A program made the translations under genes and the position numbers. A stretch of DNA of 64,000 nucleotides from assembly GCF_014145325.1 (NCBI RefSeq), contig NZ_JACHTF010000006.1, forward strand, positions 62,001 through 126,000, given 5' to 3'. The notes beneath the pieces were generated by a model. The model saw only the letters and a list, made by a program, of their open reading frames with translations, ran no database searches and was not told where the DNA came from. Every line of letters begins with the position of its first letter. Position 1 is the first letter of the stretch. Positions 1 through 8,048 of this stretch are shown here, piece after piece. This DNA is from Marilutibacter spongiae. GTDB taxonomy: Bacteria; Pseudomonadota; Gammaproteobacteria; Xanthomonadales; Xanthomonadaceae.

Positions 1-126
1 GGCATCACCCTGGCCGAGAAGCACACCCGCGAGCTCAAGGAGATCTGGGCCTGCCGCTGCGGTGCGAAGAAGTGCACGGGCACGATGCTGCAGCCGAAAA
101 AGAAGAAAAAGAAGAAGAAGCGGTGA
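1..126 (+). CDS. SET domain protein, C-terminal end (partial)
   Basis: This is the 3' end of a gene that begins before the window; frame 1 is open to a TGA at 124-126. The 41 visible residues contain CRCGAKKC followed by TGTML, which is the Cys-rich post-SET motif (C-x-C-x4-C) found after SET lysine-methyltransferase domains. A run of about nine Lys/Arg ends the protein. Short SET proteins with a basic tail are known in xanthomonads. The catalytic domain lies outside the window, so activity cannot be judged. The stop codon is the first bases of a heptamer repeat array. Confidence 0.75.
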   Translation, partial: GITLAEKHTRELKEIWACRCGAKKCTGTMLQPKKKKKKKKR

Positions 127-179
127 TTCGTGATTGGCAATTGGCAATTGGTGATTGGTGATTGGTGATTGGTGATTGT
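124..179 (+). repeat. Tandem heptamer repeat TGATTGG, 8 copies
   Basis: Eight consecutive 7-base units run from 124 to 179: TGATTCG, TGATTGG, CAATTGG twice, TGATTGG three times, then TGATTGT. The patch is AT-rich against a very GC-rich background. The first unit contains the stop codon of the upstream SET gene. A related inverted patch lies at 224-243. Similar intergenic heptamer arrays occur in related genomes as far as I recall; function is unknown. Confidence 0.9.
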
Positions 180-223
180 CGCAGGGGGGGTAGTCGCTCC
201 TGTCCGTGTCGCTGGTTCTCGCG

Positions 224-243
224 CCAATCACGAATCACGAATC
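224..243 (-). repeat. Inverted heptamer patch
   Basis: Read on the minus strand this is GATTCGT twice, then GATTGG. It is the inverted counterpart of the start of the array at 124-179 (GATTCGTGATTGG at 125-137). The two patches could pair into a long stem in a transcript running through 125-243, with a loop of about 85 bases. Confidence 0.8.
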
Positions 244-319
244 CTCCAATGGCCAAAAGTGCGATGGCATCGTCACGGCGCATCGGCATACTGGGCGCTC
301 CCCTCGACAGGAGCCCGAC

Positions 320-1120
320 ATGAGTTCGATTGAAGGCAAGGTGGCGGTCGTGACCGGCGCCGCCAGTGGCATCGGCAAGGAGATCGCACACGAATTGTCG
401 CGCGCTGGCGCGGCGGTGGTGATCGCGGACCTCAACCTCGAGGGTGCCGGGGCCGTGGCCGATTCGATCACCGGGGAAGGTCGGCGCGCGATGGCGGTCG
501 CGATGGACGTCACCGACGAGACCGCGGTCGAGGAGGGCATCGCGCGCGCGGTGGAAACCCTGGGCCCGATCGACATCCTGGTCTCCAACGCGGGCATCCA
601 GATCGTCAACCCGATCGAGGAGTACCGCTTCGACGACTGGCGCAAGATGCTCGCGATCCACCTCGACGGCGCCTTCCTGACCACGCGCGCGGTTCTGCCG
701 CACATGTATGCCGAGGGGGCGGACGGCAAGGCCCGCGGCGGCACGGTGGTCTACATGGGCTCGGTCCATTCGCACCAGGCCTCCAAGTTGAAGTCGGCCT
801 ACGTGACCGCCAAGCATGGCCTGCTCGGCCTGTCGCGCACCTTGGCCAAGGAAGGCGGCGACCGTGGCGTCCGCAGCCACGTCGTCTGCCCGGGCTTCGT
901 GCGAACGCCGCTGGTCGACAAGCAGATCCCCGAGCAGTCGCGCGAGCTGGGCATCAGCGAGGAGGAGGTCATTCGCAACGTCATGCTCGGCCAGACGGTG
1001 GACGGCATCTTCACCACCGTCGAGGACGTCGCGCAGACCGTGCGCTTCCTGTGCGAGTTCCCCAGTGCCGCGCTGACGGGACAGAGCATCATCGTCAGCC
1101 ACGGCTGGCACATGCAGTAG
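320..1120 (+). CDS. 3-hydroxybutyrate dehydrogenase
   Basis: Classical short-chain dehydrogenase of 266 aa that interconverts 3-hydroxybutyrate and acetoacetate with NAD, in the cytoplasm. The N-terminal TGAASGIG motif binds NAD, NAG occurs mid-protein, and the catalytic residues are Ser148, Tyr161 and Lys165 (YxxxK). The C-terminal half carries [10 protein letters not shown] and ends GWHMQ, typical of the 3-hydroxybutyrate dehydrogenase subfamily. The ATG at 320 follows CAGGAG (308-313) at 6 bases; an upstream in-frame ATG at 206 has no ribosome site and runs through the repeat region. A patatin-like lipase follows after 14 bases, a pairing common in polyhydroxybutyrate users, so both may act in storage-lipid turnover (inference). 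Confidence 0.92.
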   Translation: MSSIEGKVAVVTGAASGIGKEIAHELSRAGAAVVIADLNLEGAGAVADSITGEGRRAMAVAMDVTDETAVEEGIARAVETLGPIDILVSNAGIQIVNPIEEYRFDDWRKMLAIHLDGAFLTTRAVLPHMYAEGADGKARGGTVVYMGSVHSHQASKLKSAYVTAKHGLLGLSRTLAKEGGDRGVRSHVVCPGFVRTPLVDKQIPEQSRELGISEEEVIRNVMLGQTVDGIFTTVEDVAQTVRFLCEFPSAALTGQSIIVSHGWHMQ

Positions 1121-1134
1121 CCACGGCCAGCGCC

Positions 1135-2307
1135 ATGCCCGCCGCCACGGCCGCGCCGCTCCCCGACAACATCGCCCTGGTCCTGCAGGGCGGCGGTGCC
1201 CTGGGGGCCTACCAGGCGGGGGTGTACCAGGGCCTGCACGAGGCCGGCGTGGCCCCGGGCTGGCTGGCGGGCATCTCGATCGGCGCGTTCAACACCGCGA
1301 TCATCGCCGGCAATCCGCCGGGGCAACGCGTGGAGGCCCTGCGCACGTTCTGGGAGACCATCTCCCAGCCCTACCTGTTGCCGGCGACGACGCTCGGCCA
1401 GGAGGCGCGCCTGGAAGGCCTGGGCGAGCATGCGCGCGCCTGGCTCGATACCTGGGAGGCCTGGCGCGCGCTGGCGGAGGGCCAGCGTGGCTTCTTCCAC
1501 CCGCGCGGCTGGGACGCAGGACTGAGCGGGCAGTCCCCGTTCGATGCCGCCGGCCCGCAGTCGGCGAGCTGGTACGACACCCGTCCGATGGTCGAGACGC
1601 TGGAGCGGATGGTCGACTTCGACCGCCTCAACGATGGCGGCGTCCGCGTCTCGGTGGGCGCGGTGAACGTCGCCACCGGCAACCTGGAGTACTTCGACAA
1701 CACCCGCATGCGCCTGGACGCGCGGCACATCCTGGCGTCCGGGGCACTGCCGCCAGCCTTCCCCGCCGTCGAGATCGACGGCGCCTTCTACTGGGACGGG
1801 GGGCTGGTCTCGAACACGCCGCTCTCCTACGTGCTGTCCGACCCGCGCCGGGCGGACACCCTGGTCTTCCAGGTCGACCTGTGGAGCGCCCGTGGCGACC
1901 TGCCGCAGAACCTGCTGGACGTCGCCGAGCGGCAGAAGGAGATCCAGTACTCCAGCCGTACCCGGATGGTGACCTCGGTGCAGCGCGTCGACCAGCACTA
2001 CCGGCGGCTGCTGCGCGAACTGCTGGACGCCATCCCGGCCGAGGCGCGCCAGTCCAACCCCTGGGCCCGGCACGCAGCGGACCTGGCCTGTGGCAACCGC
2101 ATCTCGGTGATCCAGTTGATCTACCGCGAGCGGGCCCGGATCGGCCATTTCAAGGATTACCAGTTCGGGCGCGTGGCCCTGCGCGAGCACTGGAAGTCGG
2201 GGCTGGTCGACGTCAACCGGGCGCTTGCGCACCCGGAGTGGCTGCGCCTGCCGACCGGCGAGGATGCCTTCGCCAGCCACGACGCGACCGCGATGGACGC
2301 CGACTGA
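1135..2307 (+). CDS. Patatin-like phospholipase family protein
   Basis: A 390-aa patatin/RssA-type serine hydrolase. The N-terminus has the oxyanion glycine stretch GGGALGAYQAG, the nucleophile Ser48 lies in GISIG, and the catalytic Asp221 lies in DGG. The catalytic Ser-Asp dyad is therefore intact. The C-terminal third resembles the DUF3734 extension seen in many such proteins. No signal peptide is visible, so it is probably cytoplasmic or peripheral. It starts 14 bases after the hydroxybutyrate dehydrogenase and is likely co-transcribed with it. The substrate (phospholipid, or polymer-granule associated lipid) is not determined by the sequence. Confidence 0.9.
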   Translation: MPAATAAPLPDNIALVLQGGGALGAYQAGVYQGLHEAGVAPGWLAGISIGAFNTAIIAGNPPGQRVEALRTFWETISQPYLLPATTLGQEARLEGLGEHARAWLDTWEAWRALAEGQRGFFHPRGWDAGLSGQSPFDAAGPQSASWYDTRPMVETLERMVDFDRLNDGGVRVSVGAVNVATGNLEYFDNTRMRLDARHILASGALPPAFPAVEIDGAFYWDGGLVSNTPLSYVLSDPRRADTLVFQVDLWSARGDLPQNLLDVAERQKEIQYSSRTRMVTSVQRVDQHYRRLLRELLDAIPAEARQSNPWARHAADLACGNRISVIQLIYRERARIGHFKDYQFGRVALREHWKSGLVDVNRALAHPEWLRLPTGEDAFASHDATAMDAD

Positions 2308-2375
2308 GCGTCCCGCGGGCCGGACCGGTGGCGACCTGCATCCCCGGCCATTGGGCTTCGATGCAGGCGGGACGC
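2308..2375 (+). other. Possible structured RNA, nested stems
   Basis: Right after the lipase stop, the arms 2308-2316 (GCGTCCCGC) and 2367-2375 (GCGGGACGC) are perfect 9-base complements. Directly inside the right arm, 2336-2341 (CTGCAT) pairs with 2361-2366 (ATGCAG), so the two stems could stack. There is no T-run, so it is not a standard intrinsic terminator. It could be a 3' UTR structure or a leader of the next gene; random pairing in GC-rich DNA cannot be excluded. Confidence 0.4.
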
Positions 2376-2456
2376 GAAGGGTTGCCATGACTTGTGCCAG
2401 TCGGCGCGGGCGCCGGGCGCCGGTAGTCTGCGCGGCATTCCCCGACCGTCGATCCC

Positions 2457-4691
2457 ATGCGCCCCCTCCAGACCCTCGTCCTGCCCTTGCTCTTCCTGCT
2501 GCCCGTCCTGCAGGCGCGTGCCATCGAAGTGGACGGCCGCATCGATCCGGACGAGTGGGCAGGCGCGACGCGGGTGACGGACTTCCGCAAGGTGCAGCCG
2601 CTGAGCCTGGCGCCGGGGTCGCTGCCGACCGAGGCCTGGGTGCTGGCCACGCCCGAGGGCCTGGCGGTCGGCTTCCGCAACACGCAGCCGCAGTCGGTCA
2701 CCTGGACCCGCCAGCGCGTGCAGCGCGACTTCAGCGCGCAGGTGGACCGGGTCAACCTGATGGTCGACTTCGATGGCGATGGCCGCACCGGCTACAACTT
2801 CACCGTCGCCTCCACCGGCGGCATCACCGACGCGGTGATCACCAACGAGAACCAGTTCAACGACGACTGGGACGGCAACTGGCGCCACGCCGTCTCCGAG
2901 GAGGCGGACGCGTGGTCGGTGGAGATGCTGATCCCGTGGTACATCGCCCCGATGCGCGCCGGCGAGGACGGCACGCGGACGCTCAAGCTGCAGCTCGACC
3001 GCGTGGTCGGCTCCACCGGCGAGCGCATGGCCTGGCCGGGCGCGAGTTTCGAGCGTCCGCGCTACCTGTCCGAGTTCGCCCCGCTCGAGATGCCCCAGTA
3101 CAGCCAGTCGCTGCTCGCGGTGACGCCCTATGCCTCGGGCCTGTACGACAACATCGGCGGCGAAAGCGACTTCGAGGCGGGCTTCGACCTGTTCTGGAAG
3201 CCCAACGGCCAGTTCCAGCTGACCGCGACGGTCAACCCCGACTTCGGCCAGGTCGAGAGCGACGACCTGGTGATCAACTTCGGCGCCACCGAGACCTTCA
3301 TCAGCGACAAGCGCCCGTTCTTCACCGAGAACCAGGGCATCTTCGAGTTCACCACCCCGTCCGACTACAGCCAGCTGCTCTACACCCGCCGCGTCGGCGG
3401 TCCGGCCGACGACGGCGACGGGGCCGGCGACATCGACGCCGCGGTGAAGCTCAACGGCAGCCTGGGCGCGACCAAGTACGGGCTGTTCCTCGCCGACGAG
3501 GCCGACGAGGCCGGGCGTAGTTTCGGCGCCCTGCGCGTGGTGCGCGATTTCGACACCCAGAACCTGGGCGCGATGCTGACCCGGGTCGAGCGGCCCTGGC
3601 TCGACCGCGAGGCCACCGTGCTGGGCGTCGACCACGACTGGCGCCCCGGCGAGCGCCTGATCGTGCAGACCCGCCTGATCGGCAGCCAGATCGAGCAATC
3701 GGGCGACACGCGGCGCGACAACGGCGCGACGGTGTTCGCCAACTACGAAATGGACGACGGTTGGCGGCAGCAGTGGCTGGCGATGCACTTCGGCAACGGC
3801 CTGCAGATCAACGACTTCGGTTACCTGTCGCGCAACAGCCTGAACTACGCGCACTGGGAGCTGCGACGCCGCTTCACCGGGCTGCCGGAGGCCTCGCGCT
3901 ACGCATCGAAGGAATGGCGCGGGCGCATCAGCGGCACCGACAACGACCACGGCGACCGCCTGCAGCGGCAGTTCCGGCTCAGCCGGCAGGGGCAGCTGCG
4001 CGACGGCAGCGCCGAGTACGCGCAGATCAATGTCAACTCGTCGGGTTACGAGGACCTGCTGACCCGCGGCAACGGCATCCTGCGCGTGCCTTCCAACTTC
4101 AACGCGTATTACGAGTACGACCGCCCGCGCAAGGGCAACTGGGCCTGGGAGCTGGACGTCAACATGTTCAGCGGCGGCCTGGCGGGCAACGACGAGGTCG
4201 GCTACGACTTCAGCCTGGAGCCGCGCTACTTCTTCAGCGACGCCTTCGCCGTCTATGCGGGGATGTTCTACCAGCACCGGCCCGACTGGCTGGTCTGGCA
4301 GCAGGACAACCTGATCGGGTCCTTCGACCAGGAGCGCCTGCAGTTCAGCGCCGGACTGGACTGGACCATCGACGGTCGCCAGGAATTGCGGGTGAAGCTG
4401 CAGGCCATCGGCCTGGACGCGGAACTGCTGCAGGCCTATCGCGTCCAGCCGGGCGGCGAGGCCGTGGCCAGCAACGATCCGGTCGACGACTTCAACGTGC
4501 GCAACCTCGGCTTCCAGGTCCGCTATCGCTACGAACTGGCCCCGCTTTCCTACCTGTACGTGGTCTATGGCCGCGGCGGCTACGAGCAGGCGCCCTACTC
4601 GGACGGGACCTGGCCGTTGCTGGAAGACAGCTTCGGCCTGCACGACGACGAACAGTTGCTGGTCAAGCTGTCCTACCGTTTCGAACTCTAG
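2457..4691 (+). CDS. CBM9-like / DUF5916 outer-membrane protein
   Basis: A 744-aa exported protein. Residues 1 to about 22 form a signal peptide (MRP, then a Leu-rich core ending QARA). Residues 23 to about 200 resemble a carbohydrate-binding family 9 domain, with DGRIDPDEWAGA at the start and a conserved YNFTVASTGGITDA segment. The rest matches the DUF5916 barrel-like region, with NPDFGQVESDDL, FISDKRPFFTENQGIF and many alternating aromatic strands up to the C-terminal LSYRFEL. Such proteins are common in xanthomonads and Bacteroidetes but lack a proven role; carbohydrate or polymer binding at the cell surface is inferred. Its TAG stop overlaps the stop of the convergent PIN gene. Confidence 0.88.
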   Translation: MRPLQTLVLPLLFLLPVLQARAIEVDGRIDPDEWAGATRVTDFRKVQPLSLAPGSLPTEAWVLATPEGLAVGFRNTQPQSVTWTRQRVQRDFSAQVDRVNLMVDFDGDGRTGYNFTVASTGGITDAVITNENQFNDDWDGNWRHAVSEEADAWSVEMLIPWYIAPMRAGEDGTRTLKLQLDRVVGSTGERMAWPGASFERPRYLSEFAPLEMPQYSQSLLAVTPYASGLYDNIGGESDFEAGFDLFWKPNGQFQLTATVNPDFGQVESDDLVINFGATETFISDKRPFFTENQGIFEFTTPSDYSQLLYTRRVGGPADDGDGAGDIDAAVKLNGSLGATKYGLFLADEADEAGRSFGALRVVRDFDTQNLGAMLTRVERPWLDREATVLGVDHDWRPGERLIVQTRLIGSQIEQSGDTRRDNGATVFANYEMDDGWRQQWLAMHFGNGLQINDFGYLSRNSLNYAHWELRRRFTGLPEASRYASKEWRGRISGTDNDHGDRLQRQFRLSRQGQLRDGSAEYAQINVNSSGYEDLLTRGNGILRVPSNFNAYYEYDRPRKGNWAWELDVNMFSGGLAGNDEVGYDFSLEPRYFFSDAFAVYAGMFYQHRPDWLVWQQDNLIGSFDQERLQFSAGLDWTIDGRQELRVKLQAIGLDAELLQAYRVQPGGEAVASNDPVDDFNVRNLGFQVRYRYELAPLSYLYVVYGRGGYEQAPYSDGTWPLLEDSFGLHDDEQLLVKLSYRFEL

Positions 4692-5149
4692 CCGGGCGGG
4701 ACGGCCTCGCCGGGCCGCCAGGCCTCCGGCACCAGGACCGAGAATCCGTGGTCGCGCACCGTCTTGCGGTTGAGCCGGAGCAGGGCCTTGTCGCGACTGA
4801 CCAGCCAGCGTGCCCCGCAGGCGCGGGCCAGTTCGAGGAACTTCTGGTCGTCCGCGTCGCGGCAGCGCGGTAGCGGCGGCGCGTCGATGGCGTGGCCGTC
4901 GTACGGCCGCGTGAGCGTGTCGAATTCGCGCAGCAGTGCCGCCTGCCGCGCCGGGTCCAGCGCGAGCACGGGATAGTCGAGTACGCGGCGCCATTCCTCG
5001 CGGCAATCGGCGTCGGTGAATGCCGCCAGACGGTCCTCGCCGAGCGCGGTCCGGATCGCGCCGATGCGCGGGTCCTCGAACACCAGCAGGTCCAGCCAGG
5101 CATTGGTGTCGAGGACGATGGGCGTCGCGCCGGCGGCCGTTGGACTCAT
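4688..5149 (-). CDS. PIN-domain protein, putative toxin component
   Basis: A 153-aa PIN-domain protein of the COG1569 type. Acidic residues expected for the metal site are present: Asp14 in VLDTN, Glu in CREEW, Asp in RDADDQKFLELA and the late Asp in SRDKALL. Such proteins are often single-strand RNases in toxin-antitoxin pairs, yet no antitoxin-sized DNA-binding gene is next to it. The ATG at 5149 is chosen because the conserved fold starts about ten residues later; the upstream extension is low-complexity. It lies 34 bases downstream of the Cdd1-like gene on the same strand. Its stop shares the palindrome CTAG with the convergent neighbour. Confidence 0.82.
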   Translation of the reverse strand: MSPTAAGATPIVLDTNAWLDLLVFEDPRIGAIRTALGEDRLAAFTDADCREEWRRVLDYPVLALDPARQAALLREFDTLTRPYDGHAIDAPPLPRCRDADDQKFLELARACGARWLVSRDKALLRLNRKTVRDHGFSVLVPEAWRPGEAVPPG

Positions 5150-5183
5150 GCGGCGCACACGTCGAAGGACGGGGGCGTGCCGC

Positions 5184-5516
5184 TCATCGCGTGGGCGCGT
5201 CGTCGGGCACGAGTGTGCGGCGGCGGGCTTCGACGGCAGGCCAGTCGCGCTTGCGCGCTTCGGTGAAGGCCCACCATGGCCGCGCATCGTCGTTCTCGGC
5301 GAAGGCCACGGCGGCCATGAAGGTGTCCAGCACGCAGGGGTCCTGGCGCAGGCCGCTCAGCCGGCACAGCTGCAGGTAGAGCCCGGCAGGGTCCTTGCCC
5401 TTCAGGTCGGCGGGGGCATCGATGCCAAGGGCGCGCAGGTCGCCGGCCATCGCCGGCCCGATGTTGGGGATGTCGACGAGGCGGTGGGCCTGCGCAAGCG
5501 TGCGTGCCTTGGGCAT
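5184..5516 (-). CDS. Helix-hairpin-helix protein, Cdd1-like
   Basis: A 110-aa protein whose N-terminal 60 residues contain DIPNIGPAMAGDLRALGI, a helix-hairpin-helix DNA-contact motif, followed by AGLYLQLCRLSGLRQDPCVLDTF. This matches the Cdd1 (pathogenicity locus) family as I know it. The molecular role is unknown. Conserved aromatic residues (ARPWWAFT) lie near the end. It is upstream of, and probably co-transcribed with, the PIN protein gene; together they could form a nucleic-acid-acting pair (inference). Confidence 0.85.
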   Translation of the reverse strand: MPKARTLAQAHRLVDIPNIGPAMAGDLRALGIDAPADLKGKDPAGLYLQLCRLSGLRQDPCVLDTFMAAVAFAENDDARPWWAFTEARKRDWPAVEARRRTLVPDDAPTR

Positions 5517-5639
5517 GGTTCAGCTCCGTGGTCGAAGGGCGGGGCGCAGGCCCGCCCGCGGCGCCGTCGCGGCGAGGACGGCGGGCAGCGTGGGCGCGTC
5601 GAGCAGCGGCATGGGGCGACCTCGGCAGGGCAGGTCAGT

Positions 5640-7703
5640 CTACTCGTCGTCGTGCCGCGGCTTGTAGGCCTCGACCAGTTTCTGCTGCACCTGCGTGGGC
5701 ACGGGCTCGTAGTGGCTGAAGTCCAGCGAATAGCGGCCGCGCCCGGCGGTCACCGACTTCAGCTCGGCCGCGTAGCCTTCCAGTTCCGACAGCGGCACCT
5801 GCGCCTTGACCACGATTTCGCCGCCGCGCAGCGCGTCGGTGCCATGGATGCGCGCGCGCTTGGCCGCCAGGCCCCCGCTGATGTCGCCCATGTGCTGCTC
5901 GGGTGCGTTGACCTCCAGCTCGACGATCGGCTCGAGCACCTGCGGCCGTGCCTTCCCGACCGCGTCGAGGAAGGCCTTGCGGCCGGCCGCCACGAAGGCC
6001 ACCTCCTTGCTGTCGACCGGGTGGTGCTTGCCGTCGTAGACGATCACCCGCACGTCCTGCATCGGATAGCCGGCCAGCGCACCGCCATCGAGCACCTGGC
6101 GCACGCCCTTCTCGACCGCCGGCAGGAACTGGCCGGGAATCGTGCCGCCCTTGACCTGGTCGACGAACTCGAAGCCCTCGCCCCGCGGCAGCGGCTCCAC
6201 CCGCAGGAACACCTCGCCGAACTGGCCGGCGCCGCCAGTCTGCTTCTTGTGGCGGTGGTGGCCCTCGGCGCGGGCACCGATGGTCTCGCGATATGCGATG
6301 CGCGGCGGCCGCGATTCGACGTCCACGCCGTGCCGTTCGCGCAGGCGGTCGAGGTTGATCCGCAGGTGCAGGTCGGACAGGCCGCGCACGACCGTCTCGT
6401 TGGTCTCGCTCTCGTGCTCGACCACGAAGCAGGGATCTTCTTCCGCGAGCTTGTGCAGGGCCGACGCCAGCTTCTGCTCCTGGCCCTTGCGGGTCGCTTC
6501 GACGGCCAGGCCGAACATCGGGCGCGGGAAATCCAGCGGTGCGAGGTGGATATGGTCCTCGTCGTGGCTGTCGTGCAGGACGGCGTCGAAGTGCAACTCG
6601 TCGACCTTGGCGACCGCCGCGATGTCGCCGGGGACGGCCTGGTCGACCTCGGCGTGGTCCTTGCCGGCGAGCTTGAACAGGTGGCCGACCTTGAAAGGCT
6701 TCTTGCCATCGTCGATGAACAGCTGGCTGTCGCGGCGGACCGTGCCCTGGTAGACACGGAACACCGCGAGCTTGCCGACGAAGGGATCGTTGACGATCTT
6801 GAAGACGTCGGCGATCACGTGCGCGGCGGGGTCGGGGCGGGGCTCCAGCGGGGTCGCGTCGGGCCCGGTGCCCTTGGCGAAGGGCGGGGGATTGGCCTCG
6901 CCGGGGTGCGGGAACAGGCGCTCGGCGACGTCGAGCAGGGCAGGCACGCCGACGCCGCTGCGCGCGGAGCAGAACAGCACCGGGACCAGGTGGCCTTCGC
7001 GCAGGCACTGTTCGAAGGCATCGTGCAGTTCCTCGCCGGACAGGCCGCCCTCGCCGAGGTCCAGGTAATGCTCCATCACCGACTCGTTGACCTCCACGAC
7101 CTGGTCGATGATCTTCTGGTGCCAGTCGGCGACAGGCCCGAGATCGCTGTCGCCACTGGGCGAGGCGAAGCAGTCGACCACCGCGCGGCCGCCGTCGGCG
7201 GGGAGGTTGAGCGGCAGGCATACCGGGCCGAAGGCCTCGCGCAGTTCGTCGAGCACGCGCCCGCAGTCGGCGCCTTCGTGGTCGATCTTGTTGACGACGA
7301 TCGCGCGGCAGAGCTTGCGTGCGCGGGCGTACTCCATCATCCGCCGGGTCCCGTACTCGACGCCGTGGTCGGCGTCGACGACCAGCAGCACGGTCTCCAC
7401 CGCCGCCAGGGCCGACAGCGCCGGGCCGCGGAAGTCCGGGTAGCCCGGCGTGTCGAGCAGATTGACGTGGACGCGCCGCCCGGACGCCGACTTGTGGTCG
7501 ATGGACGCGATCGCGGCGTCCAGCGAGTGGCCGCGCGCCTTCTCCATGGGGTCGAAGTCCGAGACCGTGTTGCCGCGCTCGACGCTGCCTGCCGTCTGGA
7601 GGGTGCCGCCGGCGTGCAGCAGGGCTTCGAAGAGGGTGGTCTTGCCGGCGGCGGGGTGGCCTGCGAGGGCCACGTTGCGGATGTCCTGCGTACTGTACGA
7701 CAT
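5640..7703 (-). CDS. Elongation factor G-like protein (EF-G2 type)
   Basis: A 687-aa translational GTPase with the full EF-G domain order: G domain, domain II, and domains III to V ending near HYEPVP. The G1 loop is GHPAAGKTT (15-23) instead of the usual AHIDAGKTT, G3 is DTPG and G4 is NKID. The switch I sequence that reads RGITI in canonical EF-G is RGHSL here, so the G2 threonine is replaced. This matches the FusA2-like group, whose members are not the main translocase. The ATG at 7703 follows GGGAGG at 9 bases; an upstream extension of 36 residues is rejected. The leader holds two hairpins (7728-7772). Confidence 0.9.
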   Translation of the reverse strand: MSYSTQDIRNVALAGHPAAGKTTLFEALLHAGGTLQTAGSVERGNTVSDFDPMEKARGHSLDAAIASIDHKSASGRRVHVNLLDTPGYPDFRGPALSALAAVETVLLVVDADHGVEYGTRRMMEYARARKLCRAIVVNKIDHEGADCGRVLDELREAFGPVCLPLNLPADGGRAVVDCFASPSGDSDLGPVADWHQKIIDQVVEVNESVMEHYLDLGEGGLSGEELHDAFEQCLREGHLVPVLFCSARSGVGVPALLDVAERLFPHPGEANPPPFAKGTGPDATPLEPRPDPAAHVIADVFKIVNDPFVGKLAVFRVYQGTVRRDSQLFIDDGKKPFKVGHLFKLAGKDHAEVDQAVPGDIAAVAKVDELHFDAVLHDSHDEDHIHLAPLDFPRPMFGLAVEATRKGQEQKLASALHKLAEEDPCFVVEHESETNETVVRGLSDLHLRINLDRLRERHGVDVESRPPRIAYRETIGARAEGHHRHKKQTGGAGQFGEVFLRVEPLPRGEGFEFVDQVKGGTIPGQFLPAVEKGVRQVLDGGALAGYPMQDVRVIVYDGKHHPVDSKEVAFVAAGRKAFLDAVGKARPQVLEPIVELEVNAPEQHMGDISGGLAAKRARIHGTDALRGGEIVVKAQVPLSELEGYAAELKSVTAGRGRYSLDFSHYEPVPTQVQQKLVEAYKPRHDDE

Positions 7704-7727
7704 GGGGCCGTGCCTCCCGTTCGAGGT

Positions 7728-7772
7728 GGGAGTCCGGCCATCGACGGCCGGGCTCCTGCGGAAATACCGCAG
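7728..7772 (-). promoter_or_regulatory. Two hairpins in leader of EF-G-like gene
   Basis: Between 25 and 70 bases upstream of the minus-strand ATG, 7734-7739 (CCGGCC) pairs with 7746-7751 (GGCCGG), extended by GGAG/CTCC across one mismatch. Next to it, 7756-7761 (CTGCGG) pairs with 7767-7772 (CCGCAG) around AAATA. Two adjacent stems in a leader could be regulatory, but no T-run follows either. The rest of the 345-base gap (7773-8048) shows no gene or clear promoter on either strand. Confidence 0.4.
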
Positions 7773-8048
7773 TTCGGGCGTCATGGCTGTCCGCGTCGGA
7801 AGCGCTGCCATCCGAGGGCGGTGTGCGCTCGGCGGGCGGTCATGGCGGGATCCGGCCGAAGCCGGGCCCCAAGGCTCGCGCCAACCGGGCGCCGGGTCAA
7901 GGGGGCGGGCGCCGGGGCGCGCAGCCGCGTCCCCTCACGTGCCGCCCGCGCCGCGCGTGCCACCATGCGGCGGCATCGGGCCGAGGGGCTCCGGCCCCGG
8001 CGCGCGCGCATGCGACCCCCGGAGAGTCCTCCCACGGAGACACGAGAC

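Noticed and set aside
2157-5006. 949-codon minus-strand frame opposite the CBM9-like gene
   Set aside because: Repetitive Val/Ala/Glu/Arg composition and overlap with a well-supported plus-strand gene.
5016-8048. Long plus-strand frame running into osmC
   Set aside because: Only the part from 8049 matches OsmC; the rest is the reverse of the Cdd1-like and EF-G-like genes.
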